The notes beneath the pieces were generated by a model, which was not told the origin of the DNA, searched no databases, and saw only the letters and a list, made by a program, of their open reading frames with translations. Below are positions 1-5,941 of a DNA stretch of 13,956 nucleotides, piece by piece. Numbering within the stretch: position 1 is the first letter of the stretch; every line of letters starts with the position of its first letter. Source of the stretch: Treponema sp. (GTDB taxonomy: Bacteria; Spirochaetota; Spirochaetia; Treponematales; Breznakiellaceae). The stretch covers positions 1 through 13,956 of the forward strand of contig JAIRSD010000201.1 of the NCBI GenBank assembly GCA_031255615.1. Reading direction: 5' to 3'. The position numbers were made by a program, and so were the translations under genes.

Positions 1-567
1 ATTCCTGTTCCCGGTATTTTCGCTTATCCGATGCTTTAGTGTAAACGAACTATCATCAGGCTGCCTGGTCTAAAAGGCAGAATATGCGGATGCAAAATAT
101 TGACCACGAAGGCGAAAAAGGCGCACGAAGACCGGGTATTGGAATCGCATATACATTCCTTCGTGTACCTTGGTGCGCCTTTGTGGTTAAAATTCCCATT
201 CCCGGTAGTTTCGCTTATCCAGGCCGCCAAGCCGTCGCATACAGCCGGAACGTTTAGTGTAAACAAAGCATCATCAGGCTGCCTGGGCTAAAGGCGAATA
301 TGCGGATATAAGATATTGACCACGAAGGCGAAGAAGGCGCACGAAAGGCGTGGATTGGAAGCGCATATACATTCCTTCGTGTACCTGGCGAGCCGCGGCT
401 CGCCTTGGTGCGCCTTTGTGGTTAACATTCCTGTTCCCGGTAGTTTCGCTTATCCAGGCCGCCAAGCCGTCGCATACAGCCGGAACGTTCAGTGTAAACA
501 AAGTATCATCAGGCTGCCTGGGCTAAAGGCAGAATATACGGATGTAAAATATTGACCACAAGGAAGA
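1..567. repeat. Tandem array of a 218-235 bp intergenic repeat
   Basis: Two full and two partial copies of one unit lie head to tail. The landmark AGTGTAAAC recurs at 38, 256 and 491, giving periods of 218 and 235 bp. Bases 1-50 are the tail of a copy whose start is outside the window. Copies A (51-268) and B (269-503) are full, and a final copy breaks off near 567. Each full copy contains an imperfect inverted repeat: arms 100-130 and 158-190 in A, about 315-345 and 374-424 in B, built on ACCACGAAGG and its complement. The 17 bp difference in period is largely an 18 bp palindrome present in B and absent from A. Small open frames run through on both strands, but they repeat with the DNA and match no family I know, so I treat the stretch as non-coding. 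Related copies lie at 2300-2510 (minus) and 13799-13857. Confidence 0.9.
387..404. repeat. 18 bp perfect palindrome at the apex of repeat copy B
   Basis: GGCGAGCCGCGGCTCGCC is its own reverse complement. It sits between the two arms of the larger inverted repeat of copy B. Copy A lacks it. The minus-strand copy near 2377-2394 has a decayed form matching at 15 of 18 positions, so loss from A is more likely than a new insertion into B. Confidence 0.85.
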
Positions 568-685
568 GGAACAAATAACGCTCCCCCGGCCCCGCCTGCG
601 GCCGCCTCGACAGCCCGGCCCCTAAGCCGGAGATGCGCCGGCATTCGCGTGATGCGGGGCTGTTTCCAAACCGGGAACTGCCGGA
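568..685. other. Intergenic stretch downstream of the HD-GYP gene
   Basis: This GC-rich stretch lies between the repeat array and the stop codon of the minus-strand HD-GYP gene. I see no convincing terminator hairpin with a T-run and no RNA gene. One short similarity is visible: GATGCGGGGC followed by AAACCGGGAA at about 651-677 also occurs at about 8586-8612, next to the second hairpin island. This suggests another dispersed repeat. Confidence 0.5.
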
Positions 686-1876
686 CTACGGGGCAAGCGC
701 CCCGCCGATGTCCCTTACAATGCCCCCGTCGATAGCCCCCTTTTCCGCCATGCCGGAGAGGATCTCCATGGCGCTGCCGTGGTCCCGGGCGGGATGGTAG
801 GGCCGTTCCTCGCTGACCGCCTGGTAAATATCAAGGCAGGCCAGAAGCCGGGAATTGAAGTCCAGCTCCGCCCCGGTCTTGCCCAGGGGGTAGCCGGAGC
901 CGTCGAGTTTTTCGTGGTGGTTGGCGGCCCAGACGCGGACCTCGTTAAGCCCGCCGGCGCAGCCTTCCAGACCGGCCAGCAGCTCCGCCGTTTTTTGGAC
1001 ATGGGCCGCCATTTGCCGGAATTCCTCCGGACTTAAGCCGCCCGGCTTTTCCAGAATCTCCAGGGGAATCGCCAGCTTGCCGATGTCGTGCAGATTCGCC
1101 GCCAGGGAGAGCAGATTGCGTTCCGCGGTTCCGCAGCCGTAGTAATCGGCCATGACCAGTGCCTTTTGTACGATCCCCGAGGAATGGCGCTCGGTAAAAA
1201 CCGATTTATAGTCGATAACCCGGCCCATGAAGGCGGTAATCTCCGGCAGCCGGGGATTAGCGTTGTCCACTTCCCAGGGGGGGATAAGTTTTTCCACGGT
1301 CCTGTTGATCTCGCCGTCCCTGAGGGAAAGAAGCATATCCTCGTCCAGGACCGACATAAAAAGGGACTGGGTTTCCGGGAAAAACCGGCAGGACCGCCGG
1401 ATATATTCCCCGATCCGCGGAATATCCGCCGGACCGCGGCGCTGCAGGTGCCAGGAAACATCCACCTCGTCGGCGATGCCGATAATCTCCGCCTCAAAAG
1501 GATAATCCGTCTTTTCGTAGGGCCCCGAACCGTCCGCCCGCTCGTGGTGGTAAAGAATAAGGTCCTTAATATCCTTGGGAAATTCCAGACTTTCGATGTT
1601 CCGCTGCCCGTATTCGCAGTGTTTTTTCATCGCCGCGTCGTGGCGCCTCCCCTTCTGTTCGGCTATAATGTATTCAGTCAAGGCGTTGTCGTGGAGCAGG
1701 GCGCAGCAGGTCAGCGTAATGAGACTATCCCTGTCCATGCCCATATTGCGGCCCATGGCCGCGCAGAGGGCCGCCGTCCGTTTACCGTGGTGGGTGCTGG
1801 CCCCCAGAATTTCCCCCTCCACAATGTCCAGGGCCTCTCCAAACACCATGATGAGTTTGTCCATCCTAAAATTCAT
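686..1876 (-). CDS. Tandem HD / HD-GYP domain protein, probable c-di-GMP phosphodiesterase
   Basis: A cytoplasmic protein of 396 residues with two HD-type halves and no signal peptide or membrane segment. The N-terminal half has H62-D63, an HCEYG stretch (86-90) and HHERADGSGPY (110-120), so it keeps an HD-GYP-like layout but is divergent. The C-terminal half is canonical: HDIGK (263-267), H292, HHEKLDGSGYP (320-330) and DIYQAVSEERPY (349-360). In this family these residues hold a two- or three-metal centre that hydrolyses cyclic di-GMP to pGpG or GMP. No receiver, PAS or other sensor domain is fused, so its input is unknown. An in-frame ATG lies 28 codons upstream at 1960, but that extension has no domain features. 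A TATACT box six bases before the ATG at 1876 supports the shorter form; the ATG at 1864 is an alternative. It is transcribed alone. Substrate is inferred from the family. Confidence 0.87.
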   Translation of the reverse strand: MNFRMDKLIMVFGEALDIVEGEILGASTHHGKRTAALCAAMGRNMGMDRDSLITLTCCALLHDNALTEYIIAEQKGRRHDAAMKKHCEYGQRNIESLEFPKDIKDLILYHHERADGSGPYEKTDYPFEAEIIGIADEVDVSWHLQRRGPADIPRIGEYIRRSCRFFPETQSLFMSVLDEDMLLSLRDGEINRTVEKLIPPWEVDNANPRLPEITAFMGRVIDYKSVFTERHSSGIVQKALVMADYYGCGTAERNLLSLAANLHDIGKLAIPLEILEKPGGLSPEEFRQMAAHVQKTAELLAGLEGCAGGLNEVRVWAANHHEKLDGSGYPLGKTGAELDFNSRLLACLDIYQAVSEERPYHPARDHGSAMEILSGMAEKGAIDGGIVRDIGGALAP

Positions 1877-1882
1877 ACACCA

Positions 1883-1911
1883 AGTATACTCAAAGCGGGG
1901 GAGATAAAAAC
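1883..1911 (-). promoter_or_regulatory. Probable promoter of the HD-GYP gene, leaderless type
   Basis: On the minus strand TATACT (1888-1883) lies six bases before the ATG at 1876. A start site about seven bases after the -10 box would fall on the A of the start codon. The -35 position is weak: a GTTTTT near 1911-1906 at 17 bp spacing. No Shine-Dalgarno sequence precedes the ATG. The -10 box is good but the -35 is not, hence moderate confidence. Confidence 0.55.
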
Positions 1912-1950
1912 CCCTCCCGTAAAAATGATCAGCCCCCTGGCGAATCCCTG

Positions 1951-2240
1951 TTGGGCGCATTTTTTGCGGCTGCGCCGCAAAAAACCGGGCTATCCGGGGC
2001 TCCGGCTTCGCCTCCGGCCCCGGCGCTCCGCGCCGGGTCTGCTCCGCACCCCTCCTATCCCTTGCGCGGGCGAAAGCCGCGCCCGGCGCGGCTTTCGCCT
2101 TCTGAGTTTTTGCTCCGCAAAAACTCGCGGGACCTTATCCCCCGGGCGGAGTTTACGCGGAGCGTAAACTCCAAACACCCGGCCTTTGGATCCGGCCTCC
2201 CTATCGGCAGCGCCTTCGCCGTTCACCGCCCCTCATGCGA
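1951..2240. repeat. Hairpin island 1: array of short perfect palindromes
   Basis: This non-coding stretch begins with TTGGGCGCAT (1951-1960) and carries a series of short hairpins. They are: 11 bp stem 1960-1970/1974-1984 (loop TGC); an imperfect one around 1994-2022; 8 bp 2019-2026/2030-2037 (loop TCC); 15 bp 2069-2083/2085-2099 (1-base centre); 10 bp 2104-2113/2117-2126 (loop TCC); 11 bp 2148-2158/2162-2172 (loop GGA). All except the imperfect one are perfectly paired. Bases 2052-2083 are identical, 32 of 32, to the complement of 8471-8502 in island 2. ACCGGGCTATCCG at 1984-1996 matches the complement of 8535-8547. None of the hairpins has the T-run of a standard terminator. The island lies upstream of the HD-GYP promoter and next to the MITE-like element, which may have cut off its right end. 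Confidence 0.88.
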
Positions 2241-2252
2241 GTCTGTCCATAA

Positions 2253-2293
2253 TGGAGTTGTTCAATAACCCGGTTGGTTATTGAACAACTCCA
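2253..2293. repeat. 18 bp inverted repeat, left end of MITE-like element
   Basis: Perfect arms 2253-2270 and 2276-2293 flank a five-base centre, CGGTT. The arms carry GTTGTTCAATAACC and its complement. It has the same relative position and core motif as the palindrome at the other end of the element. Confidence 0.85.
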
Positions 2294-2299
2294 ATGCGT

Positions 2300-2510
2300 C
2301 TACTGCCTTGATTACACGAAACCACCGGATAAGCGAAACGACCGCGAACAGGAATGTTAACCACAGGGCGCACCAAGGCGGGCTGCGGATCGCCGGGAAC
2401 ACGAAGGAATGAAAAAGCCCCTTCAATCCCCGCCCTTCCTGCGCCTTCCCCGCCCTGGTGGTCAATTTCTTCCGTCCGCATATCTGATTTTTAGGCCAGA
2501 CAGCCTCCTG
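2300..2510 (-). repeat. Minus-strand copy of the dispersed intergenic repeat
   Basis: Read on the minus strand this matches the unit of the 1-567 array in order: a GGCTGTCTGGCCTAAAAAT-type start, GATATGCGGACG, ATTGACCACC, TTCCTTCGTG, CCTTGGTGCGCC, GTGGTTAACATTCCTG, TTTCGCTTATCC. At its far end it resembles the partial copy at 1-50 (TTATCC then GTGTAA) more than copies A and B, which carry an extra stretch of roughly 30 bp there. Confidence 0.85.
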
Positions 2511-2556
2511 CAATAGGGGTTGTTCAGAAACTGAAGTTTCTGAACAACCCCTATTG
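2511..2556 (-). repeat. 22 bp perfect hairpin just downstream of the TPR gene
   Basis: Arms 2511-2532 and 2535-2556 are perfect complements around a two-base centre. As RNA the loop would be a tetranucleotide. It starts about ten bases after the TAG stop at 2567 on the minus strand. It could stop transcription or shield the 3' end of the mRNA, but no T-run follows the stem. It also belongs to the inverted end of the MITE-like element, so a terminator role is only a possibility. Confidence 0.85.
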
Positions 2557-2566
2557 TGGACAGACG

Positions 2567-4219
2567 CTAATTCATCAGGATTTCCGGGTATTCCGCCGCG
2601 TAGCGCCGGAGCTGGGGGTTGGAGGGATCCTGCGCCAGGGCCTGGCGGAGATAGATAAGGGCCCGGGCCTTCTCCGGACGGCGGAAGTGGTAAAACTCGA
2701 ACATGGCAATGAGGGAAGAAAGATTCCGGGGGTCCGCGAAAAGACTGGCCCGCAGATCCGCCACCACCTGATCGTCGCCGCTCCGGATGCGGCTGCGGAG
2801 GTAGTAGTAGGGGCTTTTCTGGGAATCCGTCAGCCCCGCGGCAAGACGGCTTTCGATAAGGCGGCCCGCCTCCGCCTGGCGGCCCGTCTCGATGAGGGCG
2901 GAAATATAGGCCGCCACCCCCTCGTCGTTGTCGGGGTTCCGCTCGTAAAGATCCCTGGCGTAGGAGAGGGCCGCGGCGTTGTTCCCCAAACCCTGTTCTA
3001 TGGTGTAGGCGCTGAGGAGGTCCCCATCCCGGGGATCATTCAGAAGGGGGCTAAGGTAGTCCCTGGCGGCCTCCCAGTTTCCGGCCTTAATATTGTCCCG
3101 CACCGCCAGACGGATCACATCGGCGCCGGGATTCCCCTCCAAAAGACCCTTGAGCAGGGCCCGGCCTTCCTCCAGGTCCTCGCTCCGGGGGGATTCCAAA
3201 AAAAGCCGCACCGCGTAGATCAGGGCCTCCCCCGAGGCGGCGCCGGAATGGACAAGGGCGCGGAGGGAGTTAATCGCCCCCTCCCGGTTCCCCATGCCCT
3301 CCTCCAGGATTCTGGCCTGGAGAAAATGGTAGAAGGGGTTCCGCCCGCTGACGGCGGCGTACAGCTCCAGGGGGCGCTGGGCGGAGAGAAAACGGCCCTG
3401 CTCCACCAGGGCGTGGGCCAGCATAAGAAGCAGCTCCCCGTCCCGGGAATCCTGCCGCAGGATTTCCACGATGGCGGTTTCCGCCTGGGCCCAGTCCCCC
3501 CGGCGGTAGTAGGCAACGGCGAGCTGCTGTTTAACCGCGGAATTGTCGGAAAAATTCCGGACCATCTCCTGAAGATCCCGGATCGCGCCGTCCAGGTCCC
3601 CTGCCTGGATTTTGAGTCTGGCAAGGGCCAGACCGGCGGGGTAACATTCCGCGGAAAGCCCCAGGGCCCGGCGGTAGGCCCTTTCCGCCTCCCCGGAATT
3701 GCCGGTCCGCTCGTGGACCATGCCGATAAACAGGGGCGCCAGCACGGAACCGGAATTCAAGACCGCCGCCCGTCTGAGATCCGGCAGGGCGGGAAGCAGC
3801 CGGTCCTCCCGGGTCTCGTCAAGGAGGGCCAGAAAGGGAAGGACAAATTCCAGGTAGTCCAGGGAGTTCCCCGGCGGGCTGGTGTACACTCCCTGCTCGA
3901 CGTCCCGCAGGATCCGCGCGTAATTGTGGGACTGGGGAGGGTCCGGGGAGGGGAACCGGGCGTTGATGCCGGGGTAGACCCGCCGGAACAGGTTGACGTT
4001 TACGGCGCTCATGATCCTGCCGAATTCGCCGGTCCCCAGATTCCGCTGCTGTATCTGATCCAGGGCCCGCTCCATAAGGGAAGGAATCCCCGATTCGGTA
4101 AGGGCGCGGATTTCCTCCGCTATGCTTTGCCGGTCGTTTTGGCCGAAACCCGGCAGGGGGCCGGCCAAAAAAAACAGGAAAGCCAGGGGGGGAACAAAAA
4201 AAAATCCCTGGGGCTTCAC
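2567..4219 (-). CDS. Secreted tetratricopeptide-repeat (TPR) protein
   Basis: A 550-residue protein starting at GTG. It has a basic residue, a hydrophobic stretch (FFFVPPLAFLFFLAG, 6-20) and a likely cleavage near GFGQ (24-27), so it is probably exported to the periplasm. The rest is helical repeat: TPR-like units are readable at about 158-190, 192-224, 226-258 and 260-292, and more degenerate ones continue to the C-terminus. TPR proteins hold partner proteins, and no enzymatic motif is visible, so the partner is unknown. The GTG at 4219 overlaps the TGA of the upstream membrane-protein gene (GTGA), which implies translational coupling; this is why I prefer it to an ATG 29 codons further up that runs deep into the neighbour. 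The signal-peptide codons contain T9, C7 and T8 runs, possible slippage sites. A MITE-like element sits one base past the stop. Confidence 0.78.
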   Translation of the reverse strand: MKPQGFFFVPPLAFLFFLAGPLPGFGQNDRQSIAEEIRALTESGIPSLMERALDQIQQRNLGTGEFGRIMSAVNVNLFRRVYPGINARFPSPDPPQSHNYARILRDVEQGVYTSPPGNSLDYLEFVLPFLALLDETREDRLLPALPDLRRAAVLNSGSVLAPLFIGMVHERTGNSGEAERAYRRALGLSAECYPAGLALARLKIQAGDLDGAIRDLQEMVRNFSDNSAVKQQLAVAYYRRGDWAQAETAIVEILRQDSRDGELLLMLAHALVEQGRFLSAQRPLELYAAVSGRNPFYHFLQARILEEGMGNREGAINSLRALVHSGAASGEALIYAVRLFLESPRSEDLEEGRALLKGLLEGNPGADVIRLAVRDNIKAGNWEAARDYLSPLLNDPRDGDLLSAYTIEQGLGNNAAALSYARDLYERNPDNDEGVAAYISALIETGRQAEAGRLIESRLAAGLTDSQKSPYYYLRSRIRSGDDQVVADLRASLFADPRNLSSLIAMFEFYHFRRPEKARALIYLRQALAQDPSNPQLRRYAAEYPEILMN

Positions 4220-4767
4220 TGTTTCGGGTCCCCGGCGCTGAATTTGGAACCAAAGGATACAAGAACCAGCACCAGACCCGCTAAAACGATAAGGAGAGGC
4301 CACCAATCCAGCATGAATTGGCGGAATGAAAAACTGACAAGATCAAACGAGAATACCAGAAGGGCCAAACCCAGGATCACAAAGGCGATTGAGGGGACCA
4401 CATAGACGGTATGAAGGGTCCCAAAACGGCGCCACCCCGCGGGAAACAGGGACAGGCCGGCAAAGACCGAAAGGAGGGGCCAGCTCTCGGAGAAACGGAG
4501 GGGAAAAATCTTCAGCGCCAAAAGAAACAGAAAGAATCCCACCTGGAGGAAAAAGGCGGAAAGGAACAGGTACAACCCCCGCTTGCTCAGTTGAATCGCC
4601 ATGGCCGCGCAGATGCTTCCCAGGATCACGAACAGAAAAGAAAGGGCCGCGGAGACTTGGGATATTCCCGCCAGGGAACCCAGCAAAAAGACGGTGCCCA
4701 GAAACATAAAAATCAGACCGACGACAAAAATAACCCGTGCGATGGTACGGCGGGAGAGCATACCCAT
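4216..4767 (-). CDS. Six-segment inner-membrane protein with repeated WPLL motif
   Basis: A 183-residue, very hydrophobic protein. Probable membrane segments are at about 10-32, 38-58, 64-86, 95-111, 121-142 and 153-172. Two segments share a motif: SESWPLLSVFAGLSL (93-107) and MLDWWPLLIVLAGLVLVL (152-169). The second resembles the membrane pair of DUF5668 / LiaI-LiaF-like proteins, which sense or respond to envelope stress in some bacteria. That similarity is from memory of the motif and is weak. No catalytic residues are apparent. The gene is first in a two-gene unit with the secreted TPR protein and is divergent from the envelope cluster starting at 4820. The ATG at 4767 is placed by the -10 box six bases before it; an ATG two codons later is also possible. 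Confidence 0.75.
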   Translation of the reverse strand: MGMLSRRTIARVIFVVGLIFMFLGTVFLLGSLAGISQVSAALSFLFVILGSICAAMAIQLSKRGLYLFLSAFFLQVGFFLFLLALKIFPLRFSESWPLLSVFAGLSLFPAGWRRFGTLHTVYVVPSIAFVILGLALLVFSFDLVSFSFRQFMLDWWPLLIVLAGLVLVLVSFGSKFSAGDPKQ

Positions 4768-4773
4768 ACTAAA

Positions 4774-4802
4774 AGTATAGCTATATCCCCCTTCCCTGCC
4801 AA
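4774..4802 (-). promoter_or_regulatory. Strong sigma-70-type promoter, leaderless start
   Basis: On the minus strand TTGGCA (4802-4797), a 17 bp spacer and TATACT (4779-4774) make a near-consensus promoter. The ATG at 4767 begins six bases after the -10 box, so the expected start site is on or next to the A of the start codon and leaves no room for a Shine-Dalgarno. The -10 overlaps a 10 bp palindrome, TATAGCTATA (4776-4785), in the 52 bp gap between two divergent genes. The same box could serve the plus strand. Confidence 0.72.
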
Positions 4803-4819
4803 CCTAGTTTTCCGGTACC

Positions 4820-5941
4820 ATGGGGCCGGTGAAACGACTGCCCCTAAAAATTTCCCTGGTTCTATTAAGCGGCATGGTATGGCCCCTTGTTTCCTGCGGC
4901 GGTTCCGGCATAGCTTCCCCCCTTTCCTCCGTAACCGCCCTGATCGGCATAGGGGAACCCGCGGCGGATCCCTACTACCTGGCGGGGACCAAAGAAAATC
5001 AGAAATACCTGGAGGAACTCTTTTCCCTTTTGGCCCGGGAAACGGAGGGCGGGGAAGAACGGTTTGTCCTCATCCGGGAAATCGCCAACACCTACGCCCG
5101 GCTGGAAGAATATCCCCGGCTTATCAACTTCCTGAGCGGCGAAATCAGCAGCCGCCCCGAGGATCTTTACAACCCCTACTATCTTTTAATGATCGGCTAC
5201 GCCTACCTCCAGCAGGACGCCTACCCGGCGGCGGCCCTGTATTTCGATATTATCGTAAAAAATTACCCGGACCTGGAAATTCAGGGCCAGTCTATCCACC
5301 TGGCCTGTCTTCAGCAGCTTATCGGCATGGTGGAAAACAGCGAACAGCGGGTCTGGTACCACCGGGAATTGATCTCCCGCTTTCCCGATCAGATCGATCT
5401 GGGGGAGGCCTACTTTATGTTGGCCCAGGCCTACGAGGAGACCGGAGATTGGAACGGGGCGATTCAGGCCTATACCCAGTACCTGCCCTACCAGGGGACC
5501 ATCATCGCCCATTTTCCCCGGGCCGATAATTACGCCAAACAGCTCGTTGATTTCAACAATTCCCCCAAAGATTGGACCTTTGAAAATCTCAATTCCCTGG
5601 TAAACGCCGTCAAAGCCGCCATCGACGCGGGGTCCAGCAGCCGCCTCCTTGCCTGCCGGGCGAAGGTTAATTTTTTCGCCCGTTCATGGGAGCAAGAGGA
5701 AACCGACGATTCGGGGATGTCGGAATTTAACCTGTCGGATTTTATGCGGAACAGCCGGATCCGTTACGCCGATACCCTGGCCGCGGGCTCCAACGCCAAC
5801 GAGGCGTACCTCAGAACTTGGGGCTGGTCCCAGTACATTTCCACCTGGTACCTCTATTTTAGGAAGATCTACTTTCCCCTGGATCCGGAGATCCACGGAC
5901 GCTGGGAATGGGCGGGAGTCTACTATGGGGAAAAATTCTAA
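4820..5941 (+). CDS. TPR-containing lipoprotein, first gene of an envelope cluster
   Basis: A 373-residue protein with a lipoprotein signal: basic start (K5, R6, K10), hydrophobic core and LVSC ending at C26, a box of the relaxed type common in spirochaetes. C26 would be lipidated, anchoring the protein in a membrane. Helical repeats follow, the clearest at about 196-229 (EAYFMLAQAYEETGDWNGAI). The C-terminal third is rich in aromatic residues and has no motif I recognise. No enzyme signature is visible, so a scaffold or assembly role is likely. Its end overlaps the transglycosylase gene by 17 bp, pointing to a joint role at the cell wall. No Shine-Dalgarno precedes the ATG; a GTG three codons later, with GGGG before it, is an alternative start. 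A weak TAGTTT lies ten bases upstream of the ATG. Confidence 0.78.
   Translation: MGPVKRLPLKISLVLLSGMVWPLVSCGGSGIASPLSSVTALIGIGEPAADPYYLAGTKENQKYLEELFSLLARETEGGEERFVLIREIANTYARLEEYPRLINFLSGEISSRPEDLYNPYYLLMIGYAYLQQDAYPAAALYFDIIVKNYPDLEIQGQSIHLACLQQLIGMVENSEQRVWYHRELISRFPDQIDLGEAYFMLAQAYEETGDWNGAIQAYTQYLPYQGTIIAHFPRADNYAKQLVDFNNSPKDWTFENLNSLVNAVKAAIDAGSSSRLLACRAKVNFFARSWEQEETDDSGMSEFNLSDFMRNSRIRYADTLAAGSNANEAYLRTWGWSQYISTWYLYFRKIYFPLDPEIHGRWEWAGVYYGEKF

Larger units (their letters stand above)
2241..2565. mobile_element. MITE-like 325 bp element with imperfect terminal inverted repeats
   Basis: Both ends read inward with GTCTGTCCA, then AAT and GTTGTTCA. The roughly 30 bp ends agree at about 25 positions, with one gap. 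Just inside each end is a palindrome (2253-2293 and 2511-2556), so GTTGTTCA or its complement occurs four times. The interior, read on the minus strand, is a single copy of the repeat that forms the array at 1-567. No transposase is encoded, so any movement would need enzymes supplied from elsewhere. The right end lies one base after the TAG stop of the TPR gene at 2567. I see no clear target-site duplication: flanks are TGCGA on the left and GCTAA on the right. A non-autonomous transposon is the best reading; a structured repeat of the REP/BIME kind is the alternative. Confidence 0.65.

Noticed and set aside
36..555. Four short open frames on both strands in the repeat array
   Set aside because: They recur with the DNA repeat, share the same peptide text in different frames and lack start signals or recognisable domains.
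1..567. Possible CRISPR array
   Set aside because: The unit is over 200 bp with no unique spacers of constant length, and no cas gene is present.
1088..2167. 359-codon open frame on the plus strand
   Set aside because: Antisense to the HD-GYP gene and runs into the hairpin island; translation is rich in Pro, Gly and Arg without family features.
2687..4405. 572-codon open frame on the plus strand
   Set aside because: Antisense shadow of the secreted TPR gene caused by high GC; no motif, and the minus-strand reading gives clear TPRs and a signal peptide.
5649..5924. 92-codon N-terminal extension of the transglycosylase
   Set aside because: It overlaps the lipoprotein gene in another frame; the signal peptide begins at the ATG at 5925.
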